From Hysterium pulicare CBS 123377 (Eukaryota > Ascomycota > Dothideomycetes > Hysteriales > Hysteriaceae): a stretch of 64,000 nucleotides of DNA. Below are positions 23,125-34,327 of the stretch, piece by piece (the first letter of the stretch is position 1; each line of letters starts with the position of its first letter). Under the pieces are notes generated by a model. It was not told the origin of the DNA and made no database searches. It worked only from the letters and a program-made list of their open reading frames with translations. The stretch lies in contig AJFK01000645.1 of assembly GCA_000467715.1 (NCBI GenBank), positions 154,938 to 218,937 of the forward strand, written 5' to 3'. A program made the translations under genes and the position numbers.

Positions 23125-24815
23125 TCACCGATCCCCTTTCATGCTTGTCCGTACCGCCTCTTTCTTGTCATTCGCGTTTGAACCACTAGGTCTACCATTT
23201 GCATCTCTAACTTCTTCGTCGAAGCTCGTCCGCTTGCCACCATGTTCAGCTTCATCCGAATCTTCGGCTAGATCACCGAGTTCGAAGTTCTGATTCTCCA
23301 CATCGTAATCGCGCATAAAAGCCTGCCGCTCTCCAGCACTATTCCTTGCGCTGCCGTTGCCGGCAAGGAATGGACTCCTAAATGCACCCTCTATACTTCT
23401 TCTTGCTTGCATGCTTCGACGCGTGGTGAAGCCAGCGATACCATCAGTAGGTGGAGCATCACTGAAACGACTGCCCAATTCATTCCTCCCGTCCGGATCT
23501 GCCCGGGAGAGATTGAGGAGGTAGACGCCAGAGAAAATAATAAGGAAACCACAGAGGAGGGATATGGTGTTTACGGCGGATGTTGTGTTAAAGCCTCGGA
23601 ACAGGAGGAAAGATGCGATGAGGGTGCATGTTGTAAATGTTACGTAGTATAAAGGGTTAACACTTTTCAAGTCAGTATCTCCCATGTCAAGAGCTAACCG
23701 GGGGATATGCCATACATGTTGGTCGAAAATTGACTCAGTGCTTTGTTGAAGTAGTTCATCTGAACAAGAATGCAAACGACTATGACAATAACAAATACGT
23801 ATGTCGATGGGTGAGTAAACTGATTATTCCCCGCAAACGTCATTTTCAGCGCAATGCCGAACGCCTTGACAGCCATGATTGAGACGGATCCCGTTGTGGA
23901 GCAGATAGAGAGATAGATTAGGGGATTCTTGCGGCCGTACTTGGGGGAGATCTTGTATATCATAATGCTGGAGAAAACGGCGACAAATGCGCAGTAAAAG
24001 AGAAAGCCTAGTACGCCAAAAATTAGCTAAATTTACTGCCAAACTGGAAAGGATGTTAGAGAAGACATACCTGGCTGTATTGCAAAGTTGAGAATTTCGT
24101 CAATAGAATCGACATCCTTGTCGGGCGGCGCATGTAGGACTATAATGACGGATCCGATTAGACATATTGCGCATCCTATCTTTCCGAGCAGTCCTAATTG
24201 TTCCTTGAGAAAATATGAACCTAAGACGGCGCTGGTAGTGGTTATCAGCTAGATGTTCGCAAAGAATATGGTATACGCACCCAATGAGTACGCTCAGCGC
24301 TCCCAGAGGCGTTACTAAAATTGCCGGTGCAAATGCATACGCCGCGAAATTAAAAATCTCTCCGAGCACCACTGAAGCAAGTCAGCGACGCATCCAATGT
24401 GGTTGGGAAAATGCCGCGCACTGGTTACAATGCCTGCCCACCATGTAGGACTACGGAGGTATGAGAAGCCATCTCCCTCAAATCCAAGTTTTGCTGCTGC
24501 TTCATTTAATCCCTACACCACGAATCTATCAGTTCTGGACGAGGCGGGAAGGCTTTTGTGTGGAGAGCGGGTGGAGAACTCTAGGGAGCAATCAATGTAG
24601 GAGCGCGGACCTTTTTTGTGATAACAAAACTCGAGCCTGCGATCATGTCTATCAGCAAAATGTTCATGAAGGCATTGCGCCTAAGTGAACGTACCAATTG
24701 CCAGCGATGACGTTATAGCGAGCATTAAACCCACATATCTGTCCTATCGTCAGCATCTTCATCCCAAGCGGAGCATATTCGCGCTTCGAGTTGTGGCATA
24801 CTTGTCTTCAACCAT
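23125..24815 (-). CDS. NIPA-family magnesium transporter, 8 exons
   Basis: Exons on the minus strand are 24815-24802, 24738-24695, 24636-24611, 24512-24422, 24371-24281, 24231-24071, 24007-23716 and 23662-23125, giving 418 aa. Introns are 49-98 nt. The protein begins [20 protein letters not shown] and carries NIPA (DUF803) signatures: [11 protein letters not shown], the [20 protein letters not shown] helix, [10 protein letters not shown], and [12 protein letters not shown]. Together these give about nine membrane helices over residues 5-310, followed by a ~110-residue cytosolic tail rich in charged residues. The human relatives NIPA1/2 move Mg2+. Four of the exons are under 92 nt, so automated calling could easily miss the N-terminus. 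Confidence 0.93.
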
Positions 24816-26350
24816 TATGCGATCGAAAGGTCAGTAAGACCAGCCTTAAAGACCTTCTAAAAATATGGAGTAATGTGTTTCGCGTGCCGTCGTATTCTGG
24901 ATATTTGGAAGAAGGCTGGTCTATCGTAATCGTAATCGATAGGAGTTGAGAAGACCACCTGGCGCAACCGAGGAGCAAACCGTTGACGACAACGGGTCAC
25001 AACAGTCTATAGGGCGCTCCCACGATGTCGCAACACGGAAGTCGCTGTGGACGCTGAGGGAAAGCGGAAGCTGTTCGTGTTTCACCAAACGCTTGGAATC
25101 GGAAGGTCGTGGTTGGGGTGTTTGGACAGGGCCGGTGAACGAGCGGTAGGTGGGTGCGTTGAAAGACGTTGAGCGAGTGACGGGCGCTGAGCGCAAGTTG
25201 TTGTTGTCGTGAGACGCTGGGCTTCAGGCAATATCGAAGGCTATATCAACCAGAATCGTCCTGGTATTTCAGCGGAGAGGTGCAGGTTCATGGCCGCGGT
25301 GGTCAAAGCCCTATTTTTGCGGCGCCACTACGGAGCAAATTCGATGGAGGCTGGCTGGCCGCTGGAAGGGAAGAGAGAACACGCAAGGCCAGGCAGGCCC
25401 ACTCAAAAAGCCACCGTCACATTGCCCCTGCGTCCGCGTCTGCTGATCCCGGAGCCCCCCAGATCGGGAGACGGTCGCACGGGAACTCCAAAACACTTTT
25501 CTCACGCCCAGCGCAAAGATCCAAGAACACGCGTCTGTTTGAGAACAAGTTGTGCATTTTGTACAAGTCTAGGGTAAAGCCGATTCTGTTTTCTGTACCA
25601 CATCGAACACAAGGGTTCCATGCCAAAGAGACCACAGCCAAACGTCCACCGCACTGCCTCCGCCCAAATCCATATTGGTCGCTGACTGCTGCTGACCGAA
25701 CGCAGGTACGAAGTACCATCCGCCTGACAACTATAGCTGAACTTACTGAGACTTTACGACCGCTTCGAGCCACTGCCACAATAGAACTCCACGAGAACCC
25801 TCGTTCAGACACTGTCTTCGGTCACATCCCGCACCCACTCCATTCAGATGCAATATCCTGCTCATCTCCTGGTGCTTCTCAACGCCCGAACCCAACCGCA
25901 TACTCCATGTCGATGTTGATCCTCCATCTCAATCCGAACGCCGCCCAATGCCAAACCCGACACCGATCAGCCTAATCAACGCGGACGTTGCCAGATTCTC
26001 CTGGGAGATGGGGAATCGACATTGTCGAAGGGAGAAAAGTAGCAAATGGCCTACCTTGGTGTTTTTGTTCATTATCCAATCCGGGATTGAATTGATTCGC
26101 TGATCTTTGTTGTTGTACTGAAGATTCGCGGCGTAATCGTTGTTTCGCACTGTGAATGAGTCAGTATGAAAAACGCGGTGTCTTTTTCCTTATCAATCCT
26201 TTTTGAGCGTCAATGTAGGTCTGGATTAAGCTAAAGTGTCGATCGTGCTGTAAGTATGGCTAAAGGTTAAAAGCGTGAGACGTATAGTACATGGGTGGTG
26301 AATACCCGGGTATCGAGAAAGGTTGACGTGTCGGCAAGCAGAAAGGATAT
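24816..26350. other. intergenic region with possible short spliced transcript
   Basis: On the minus strand, 26149-26055 is bounded by an acceptor-like cattcacag and a donor-like gtaggc. It reads as a hydrophilic peptide with NNDYAANLQYNNKDQRINS; a second frame is also open through it. A further acceptor (gattag) precedes 25971. No start exon was found, so it may be a leader exon, a noncoding RNA, or chance. Plus-strand frames here (up to 231 codons, 25280-25975) look like shadows. Confidence 0.3.
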
Positions 26351-28990
26351 TCACTGAGATCGCACGCGTTTCGCGTCTATCCAATTATTAGTATGCGCTT
26401 TTTTCTTGCAGATAGAGGACCACATGCCTTTGGGGCTACCTGACTCCTCAACCCCTTCATCTTGATCATCGCGAGCCCGTTTCGCACGAGGGGATGTGCT
26501 CGAACGGTGGACCTCAGTTGAAGGCTCGTAGCTTGCCGGTTTTGAAGGGCTTTCATCTTCGTCATCGTCGAAGTCGATAATATCAGAGTCGTGATCATCG
26601 TTAGTTTGCGGCTTATCAGCGTCGTGAAGATCCTCGTCGAGTCCAGAGTGGGCAGTATGGTCAATAAACTCAGGGTAGTCAAAATCTCCGTGGTCAGCGT
26701 CAGCAAAGTCCTCCGCATCATCATCATGAGGTTCTTCAAGGCCCTCGCCATTCTGGGAGTATTCCTCTGAGTGCTCAAGAGGGTAATTTTCTTCTCCCTG
26801 GTCTTGGAATGAATGTTCCTTCTGCGCAGGTTCATGTGTAGCATCCTGCTGGTCGAACAATTCATAGCTTCCCTCGTCTTCTTGATTGTGTGAGCCGAGT
26901 TTATCGTCGACGACTGTGAAGTTGTCACCTTCGTGCCCGTACTCATCTGTGAACCCTTGCTGATCATCCTCTGCGTTTAAGGTCTCCTCGGCAAAGCCAC
27001 GATAATCATATTCCTGATATCCGGGAGCTTGGGTGTCGTTGGTCTCACCTGTAGCATTGATGTCCTCCAGATCGTTTCCAACTTCTTTCAAAGGCTCGAC
27101 TTGACCAGTACGATGTTGTTCTGCTACATTTTGAGGAGAACCGGACGCGTCACCCTGAATAGTAGAGGACCCAGACGAACGATCATGCCCGGCAGGATCT
27201 GTGTCTTGGCCATGTTCCGGTTCCACCTCTGCATCGTCATCATAATCAATCAGGTCGTCTTCGTCTTGATTTTGGGATTTGTTCTCAGAGATTCTATCGT
27301 GAGCATTATGCTCCTCGAAATCAGGATGAGTCTCCTGCCCCCCAGTGGCTACCTTCTCCTCGTTTGTTTCCCTGTACGCGCTGTGTTGTGTAGTTTGATC
27401 TTTACCGGTTTCTTCTTGCGATGAAGACGTATCTTGCTGAACATTATTGTGCTCGACTTCGGAATAACTCTCTCCATTATATGTGGAATAGTGATCATCC
27501 TGGAGGTTGTTTGCCTGGATCTCATGGTCTTCGGCGCTGTTGTCTTGGTACTGTTCTTCGAAAGGTTCTTCAAAAACGTTATCCTCCTGCTCATATTGCC
27601 CTTCTTCACTGAAATCTTCTGTGTAGTGCTCGGTATCATCATTATCTTGACCATTTTTGAGGAATGTCAGCTGCGAAAAGCCTTTCCCATCACAAGCAGC
27701 TTCGGTTAGTTGGTTTAAGCGGTATGAAAATCTTGTCTGGGTATCTAGAGTCAAGTTCAAAGGGCCAGGCACCGACATCTCATCTTGCTGGTGCAACAGC
27801 GTATAAACATCGAGAATCTCCGACAGCTTGGAATTAGTGCAGTGGGTTGAGTCCTACAGCCCATTAGTAATAATACTTTGTCAAATTGGGAAGAACCAAC
27901 TTACTTCATTAATGGTTAGACCAATATCATAGAAGTCCATCACCAACTCATCCTCTTCACTAATGTCATTACCTAGTTGTTTTCGGCAAGCTCGGAAAAG
28001 AACTTCGAGGCTCTCCTTCGCAAGAGATTCGTCTTGCAGAAAAAAAGTGTCAGACTGGGTTGGAAAGAGGGACATTGTATTGCTTCCCCAATACAAGGTT
28101 ACGGGATGCGTAGGATTAGTGTAAATTGCAAATCCTTGGAGGTGATCCGAATCCGCATGGGATAATTTTGTAGTGTCATCCAGGCTAGTTTGGGGCCCAC
28201 CAATGTTATCAGCATCGATGTTTTGTACTAAAGAACTCTCTGATTGTTGTTCTGGAGACTTGACTTCCGGCGCTTGAACAGTGGCTTCATCTATTTCCTG
28301 TTCATTGCTTGGGCTATGTGTAGTGCTACGATCTCGGACGAAATCTTGTTCAACCTCTCTGGAGATGCTTGTCTCGGCCTCTGATACCTGCTGTGCTGTA
28401 GACTGCGACTTCTCTTTCGCAGGGCCTGGAGGGGAGGCGACTTTGGGGGACCCTACTTGAACGCTTTCGTTGGCTTTCTGTTGCAAAGAGCTTGCCGTGA
28501 TATCCTCCAATGGTTGCACATCTACTGCACTAGTCACCTCAAGGTCTAAGGTACTATTCTGGATCTGATATTGGGGGAACTCCTCTTCATCCTCATAATC
28601 GATTATGTCGTCGTCGACGGGAATGGCAGGTTCTTTGGTCGTATCTTGGTGAAAGCTGGTGAAGGTGTTTTCTTCCTGACCTAATTCGCTGGCATCAGTG
28701 AGGTGCTCGTCATTCAGGGTAATGGTGTCCGGTATAGTTTTGTCATCTGTAGGTTCGTTGTCGTCGTCGATCATGATATCATCATTATCATGTCGTTGTG
28801 TTTCCATACCGTAGTCAGACCGAGCATCTTCCAAGACAAAGTCCTCATCTTGATCTTCACCACCAATGTCAATGTCGATATCAATATCGTCGTCGTTTCG
28901 ACCAAAATCCGAACCCAATTCCATGTCATCCTCGGGAGCGGTAACAGCTAAGGCTGGGGCATTTTGAGGAGTAGCGGCAACAGACATCAT
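26351..28990 (-). CDS. large acidic protein of unknown function, 3 exons
   Basis: Exons on the minus strand are 28990-27905, 27853-26440 and 26376-26351, giving 841 aa. The final coding exon is only 26 nt: intron 26377-26439 has a canonical actaat branch site and its removal gives the end DAKRVRSQ. Because the intron is 63 nt, reading through leaves the frame open. The protein is extremely Asp/Glu-rich (a DIDIDIDI run near residue 35, then repeated SEEYSQNGE-like segments). A non-acidic conserved core spans the first splice: LYWGSNTMSLFP, DTFFLQDESLAKESLEVL, then after the junction SEILDVYTLLHQQDEMS and LDTQTRFSYRLNQL. I do not recognise the family. The C-terminal basic KRARDD and KRVRS suggest nuclear location. 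Confidence 0.82.
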
Positions 28991-29783
28991 GGCGTTGATC
29001 GTGATGTTGTTGCAAGTAAGTTAAGGCACGCTTCGGCTTGGTGAAGATGGGCAAGTCGCGATGGCGGCAACGGTGAGTAGATATAGAAGTCGCGATGGCG
29101 CTGTCTTTTATTCGAGTAGAAGTTCGAGTTCGTAGCTAGGGTATTAGTATTCGTGTTGGGGTCAGGGTGGTTGTCGAGGAGGGCATGGAAGTCGTAGATT
29201 AGGGAAGCGTCGCGCGTTGGCGTCTGAATTTATGCAGGTCGAGGTGCCTCAGTGACTCCGAGCCCGTAAATCAGGCTGCCGACAAAAGGGAGTCAAAAGG
29301 GAGGTGGATTCACAAAGCGGAGTCTTTGGGTCGCTATCATCAACGCGATCAGGGTTGGATTGTGATAAGGAAGTAAGTGGGTAGACGACCGGGTGGCGTG
29401 GAGTGAGGAGGTGCAGGAGAGGGCAAACAAAGGTCAAATTAGCTAGCGACTGCGAACGGTAAGGCGCATATTATGTAAGGAGGATCACGGTTATGCCAAG
29501 ACCGATATACACACATTGCAATACTGTGCTTCCAACCCCTTTGGAGACGGCATTGCTGCATAATCGTCTGGCTTCCTTACAACTGCTCGAAGACTGAAAC
29601 TCCTCTAATCTTTCCTGTTCCTCCCACACTACCCTAATTTCGTCTATGTTTTAGTTTACCACCCCTCGATTCCAAGGTTCCTACCCAACTACACAATCGC
29701 AATACGGCTGTATAACCTTCCTGCGGCTTTGAGGATATACTCTGAGTCTGTTTTGGTCTCCATTTAGAGCTCCATCTGCAGCA
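28991..29783. other. bidirectional promoter region
   Basis: 793 bp between the divergent acidic-protein gene (-) and the delta-COP gene (+). I see no further gene. Confidence 0.5.
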
Positions 29784-31443
29784 ATGGTATGCGAGACCCT
29801 CCATTACCAATTTCAAGCATTTCCGCTTACACCAATCCAGGTCGTCCTAGCAGCCTCAATATGCACCCGGGGTGGGAAGGCCGTCCTCTCACGCCAATTT
29901 CGCGAGATGCAACGCTCCCGAATTGAGGCCTTGCTTGCCTCCTTTCCCAAGCTCGCAGACTCCGGTACCCAGCACACAATTTGCGAGCAAGACAACGTCC
30001 GCTACGTCTACCAACCCCTCGACGAGCTCTACATGGTCCTGATAACCAACCTCCAATCCAATATTCTTCAAGACATCAACTCCCTACATCTATTTGCGCA
30101 AGTTGTCTCGAGCGTGTGCAAGAGTCTAGATGAGCGGGAGATTCTGAAGAATGCATTTGAGTTGCTTACTGCGTTTGATGAAATCGTAACATTAGGGTAT
30201 AGGGAGAACTTGACTCTCACCCAGATCAAGACGTTTTTAGAAATGGAGTCTCACGAAGAGAGGATACAAGAGATCATCGCACGAAACAAAGAGCTCGAAG
30301 CGAGCGAAGAGCGCAAACGACGAGCTAAGCAGCTCGAGATGCAACGAAAGGAAATGTCGCGCAGTGGTCGTGCAGGAGGCATGGGTAGTGGTCGTACTCC
30401 TACATATCCCACGTATACTCCTAGTGTGCCCACCACCGTCCCGGATACTTATGATAGCTATGAGGCGGAGAAGAAGAAGACCTCGAAACCGCTTGCTACC
30501 CGGGGAAAGGGCATGCAGTTAGGCAAGAAGTCAAAGACGACCAACATTTTTGAACAAGTAGCCGGTGATTTACCACCGGAATCGGAACCCTTGGTCTCAT
30601 CTACCCCAACCGCTCCAACAGCGCAACCAGCAAGTGCCCGACAATCCACCTCCTTCGACCGTGAGGCCGTACACATTACTACCTCAGAGTCCATCTCAGC
30701 GCGTCTAGATCGCGAAGGTCTCTTGAAATCTTTCGAAGTGAAGGGCGACCTACAACTCAAGATCACCGACCCAGCCTTCACGCAAGTCAAGCTTGAGCTC
30801 ACAACAGGCGCAATCCGAGGCGCCCAGTTAATCACACACCCTAAAGTTGACAAAGCCACTTTCAAGAACTCAAAGACCATTCAGCTTGCCGACACAAGCA
30901 AGGGTTTCCCTTCGAACATGGCGATCGGCGTCATGAAATGGAAACTAGCCCCTAAGCCCGAAGACGTTTCCGACCCACCTATCACCTTCCGCGTATGGGT
31001 TGAAGATTCAGGGAAAATGTTCAACATCACTGTCGAGTATGAACTCACAGGCGATGATTCGCTGAAGGATGTTTCAGTCACAATACCTTACTCAACTGAT
31101 GAGCCTAATGTGAGCTCTTTTGATGCCGTCTATGAAGTTAGTGGGGATAGCTTGGAATGGAATATTGGGGCTGTGGATGAGGAGCATTCAAGTGGAAGCT
31201 TCGAGTTTGAAGCCAGTGCGGATAGCGAGGCTGAGTTTTTCCCCATGAGAGTCAGGTTCAGCAAGAGTAGGCCTTTTATTGACGTTGGCGTAAGTTTTGC
31301 TCTTTTCCCCCAAACCTTACAATGTAATCATTCGGTACTAACTGTTTTGGCAGGTCTCGTCCGTAACGCTTCTAAGCATGAACCAAGATATCAACTTCTC
31401 AAAAGACGTAAAGTCGATTGCGGATGTTTATGAGATCTTGTGA
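29784..31443 (+). CDS. ret2: coatomer subunit delta (delta-COP), 3 coding exons
   Basis: Coding exons are 29784-29786 (only the ATG), 29841-31289 and 31354-31443, giving 513 aa. Subunit of the COPI coat acting in Golgi-to-ER retrieval. After splicing the protein starts MVVLAASICTRGGKAVLSRQF, the conserved longin-like start of delta-COP. The start codon is followed at once by the intron (gtatgc..ccag, 54 nt), which also reads open, so an unspliced call would insert 18 foreign residues. A charged helical linker lies near residues 155-185. The C-terminal mu-homology domain begins near 270 and ends with FSKDVKSIADVYEIL. Confidence 0.95.
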
Positions 31444-32785
31444 AGGGGTTAGGTATGAGAGCACGAGTCTTCGCGACAGAAGGGCAATACCAGTAGAGAT
31501 ATGTAATGGCATTCAAAAATGTTATGGTTGAAAGACACAAAATGGACTGGCACAAAACATCTAACCACACAATCAAGAATCGTTCTATCTGATTGATATA
31601 TGTCTTCATGACCAGCTGACCATGAGATTCCATGTTCTCGGTCTAAATGAATTACGCTGTCACAGAAAGCCATATCATGCCTCTAAGCTGCGTGCTTATG
31701 CTCATGCGATCTCTATCTCGTGTTTCTTCAATGCCACAATCTCATTATTTACTCCTTTATAAGCATACGACCAGACAGGCAGTACATGTCCGGTATAGTT
31801 TTGCGTTCACAATCCTTCCATTCTACTCAGTGCGTCGAGTTGTTGGTCTTTCAAGAGAGAAGGTGCCTTGACTTAAGCTTTTCATCTACCGGTCAGGAAA
31901 CCAGAGTTTGTTTTATAATACGGAGTTGGTAGAGCAATATCGAGCTGCATCTCAAGCAGTAACAAGGGAAGCCCACCTTCGTATTGATCCGATACAACTT
32001 CACTTGGGTGCGTAACCGTATAATCTAAGAGTTCGTCTAATATCTTTTCGTGTACAATAGATCGCAAATAGTGACACTTGTCGAGCTGGCAAATCTACCT
32101 AGGTGGGAAACCAGAGATATTGGGAGAACAGTGTAAGGCAGAAAGAGGAAGTCATGCTACGACAGCCCGAAGATCATGAACCACGGAAGGGTGAAATTAA
32201 TATTACCCGGTACAATTGATCAAGCTGCTTTTCGGAGGCCGGGAGGCTGGATACCTAGATCTGCATTTTGAGTGCATGCGGCGATGGCTGACGGGTGGCT
32301 GGCATCCCCCGCATTCGGTTCCCCGGCTGCATCGTCTTGTGCCTGTTTCTTCCTGGTCAACACCACACAGACATGCCACTAAAATCCCTACACCACCTGC
32401 GTACTTCCTTGCCCGCTAAATGCCGAGGGGGTATGCTTACAGAAATACTGGAGCCTTCACTATTGCTCAATCCATCCTCCGTCCTCTTCACTGCGAGGCG
32501 ACCTCTCTCATGATCCCACATCTAACCGTAGTTTCCCTCCTTTAGCTAGGACATCGGCATTGGAGCAAGTCCAAAAGCCTTTCATCTTTTCCATTTGAGT
32601 TGCATGCAAAACCCATGATCCGCTCATGGGATCAACAGCGGGGTAGGTACTATAGGAAGTACATGGCTCATCTGCACCTCCGATCCTGCACCTCTACATA
32701 ACCATGCATTTCGTCACTTCAATTCGAGGCTCACCCCAAAATCTCACTTCCTTTTCTGCTGTTGTCAACCATACCCAGTCACACT
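31444..32785. other. intergenic region
   Basis: 1.3 kb between delta-COP and the GH125 gene, both on the plus strand. The last 100 bases are a pyrimidine-rich leader. No supportable gene or repeat was seen. Confidence 0.4.
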
Positions 32786-34327
32786 ATGCGTGGCTTTGCT
32801 ATCCTCTCGTGGTCGCTAGGTCTTCCTCTTCTTGCCTCAGCAGCATGTCCCGACTATTCGGACTATGCTAAACAGTTACACGGACCGTACTCCTCAGGAA
32901 GGTACAACTTGTCTTACCAACGCCCCGATCCTTCATGTCGGACGTTTGTCTCTGAAGGTGTAGAAGACACCATAACGCGAATGCAATCGGTGATCAGCGA
33001 CCCAGATCTGTATCGACTATTCCAAAATGCTTACCCTAACACCTTGGATACGGCCATCAAGTGGAAGGGGTACGCCAATGGTACGGATGAAGAACTCACT
33101 TTCGTAATCACCGGAGACATCAATGCCATGTGGCTTCGAGACTCTTCAAATCAGATGCAGTCCTACCTTCCGCTCTTGAACGCCTCTTCGTCAAATGACT
33201 CCATCGCCTCTCTCTATCGGGGTGTGATAAACCTTCAATCTCGATATCTTCTCACTTCACCGTACTGCAACTCCTTCCAGCCTCCGGTGGAATCTAAGAT
33301 TCCACCAGCGCAGAACCCATCCGCGAGCATGGATCATGTCTTCCCGTCCTACAGTAACTCTAGCGTCTTTGAGTGCAAGTACGAGCTCGACTCCCTGGCT
33401 GCTTTCCTGGAGGTGTCTTCAAACTACTACGGTGCCACCGGTGATCTGGCCTTTTTCGGAAAGTACCAATGGGTCGATGCCATCGAAACCGTTCTAAACG
33501 TCGCAGATGCGATGATGACGCCCACGTACGCCGTAAATGGCAGCGTCAATAAAAGCCCCTATACCTTCACTCGGCAGACCACTCGCGCATCCGAAACCCT
33601 CGAGAACGACGGGTTGGGTAATCCCACGAACAATGGAACAGGTTTGATCCGCAGCGCATTCCGGCCTTCCGACGATGCAGCGATCTACCAGCTCTTCATT
33701 CCCGCCAACATGATGTTTAGCCAATATTTAGAGACCACGGCAATCATCATGTCCAGATTGAACACCACCAATTCGGCCGTGCTCTACCAGAAAATGTGTG
33801 ACCTGTCCACCACTCTACGCTCGGCAATAGAGGCCCACGGAATCATTAATCACCCTACATACGGTGAGATATACGCCTATGAGATTGATGGATACGGAGG
33901 TCAAACTATTATGGATGACGCGAATATCCCCTCTCTCCTCTCCGCCCCCTTCTTAGGCTACGTCAACGCCACAGACCCCACATATCAAAACACACGCTCC
34001 CTTGTTCTCTCAGCCGCAAACCCCTATTTCATGCGCGGTCCCGTTCTGTCCGCTGTAGGAGGTCCTCATAATGGCCCTGGTTACGCATGGCCCATGGCTT
34101 CCATCGTGCGGATTTTGACCTCGGATGATGAGCAGGAGATTGTGGGGCAGTTGCAGGCCATTGTAAGCACTACAGACCAGTTTGGGTTGATACACGAGAG
34201 CATCAATGCATGGAATGGTACCGATTGGACGAGGCAGTGGTTTTCGTGGGCGAACGGATTGTTTGGCCAGATGGTGCTAGATTTGGAGGACAGGAAGCCG
34301 GAGATTCTGAAGATGAGCTTTCAGTGA
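32786..34327 (+). CDS. secreted glycoside hydrolase family 125 (exo-alpha-1,6-mannosidase type)
   Basis: An intronless gene of 513 aa starting at the ATG 32786; the frame upstream has only a TTG. A signal peptide covers residues 1-19 (MRGFAILSW..LLASA). GH125 enzymes release terminal alpha-1,6-mannose from N-glycans and mannans. Family hallmarks: TGDINAMWLRDSSNQMQSYL, the FECKYELDSLAAFL segment, FRPSDDAAIYQLFIPANM, and the C-terminal LIHESINAWNGTDWTRQWFSWANG. There are numerous N-glycosylation sites. The length is typical. It probably acts outside the cell or in the secretory path. Confidence 0.94.
   Translation: MRGFAILSWSLGLPLLASAACPDYSDYAKQLHGPYSSGRYNLSYQRPDPSCRTFVSEGVEDTITRMQSVISDPDLYRLFQNAYPNTLDTAIKWKGYANGTDEELTFVITGDINAMWLRDSSNQMQSYLPLLNASSSNDSIASLYRGVINLQSRYLLTSPYCNSFQPPVESKIPPAQNPSASMDHVFPSYSNSSVFECKYELDSLAAFLEVSSNYYGATGDLAFFGKYQWVDAIETVLNVADAMMTPTYAVNGSVNKSPYTFTRQTTRASETLENDGLGNPTNNGTGLIRSAFRPSDDAAIYQLFIPANMMFSQYLETTAIIMSRLNTTNSAVLYQKMCDLSTTLRSAIEAHGIINHPTYGEIYAYEIDGYGGQTIMDDANIPSLLSAPFLGYVNATDPTYQNTRSLVLSAANPYFMRGPVLSAVGGPHNGPGYAWPMASIVRILTSDDEQEIVGQLQAIVSTTDQFGLIHESINAWNGTDWTRQWFSWANGLFGQMVLDLEDRKPEILKMSFQ

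Noticed and set aside
25280-25975. 231-codon plus-strand ORF
   Set aside because: Overlaps several other open frames on both strands, basic low-information composition, no homology recognised.
27029-27709. Hydrophobic plus-strand ORFs resembling membrane proteins
   Set aside because: They are antisense to the Asp/Glu-rich gene; GAx/GAT codons read backwards give Ile/Val/Leu runs.
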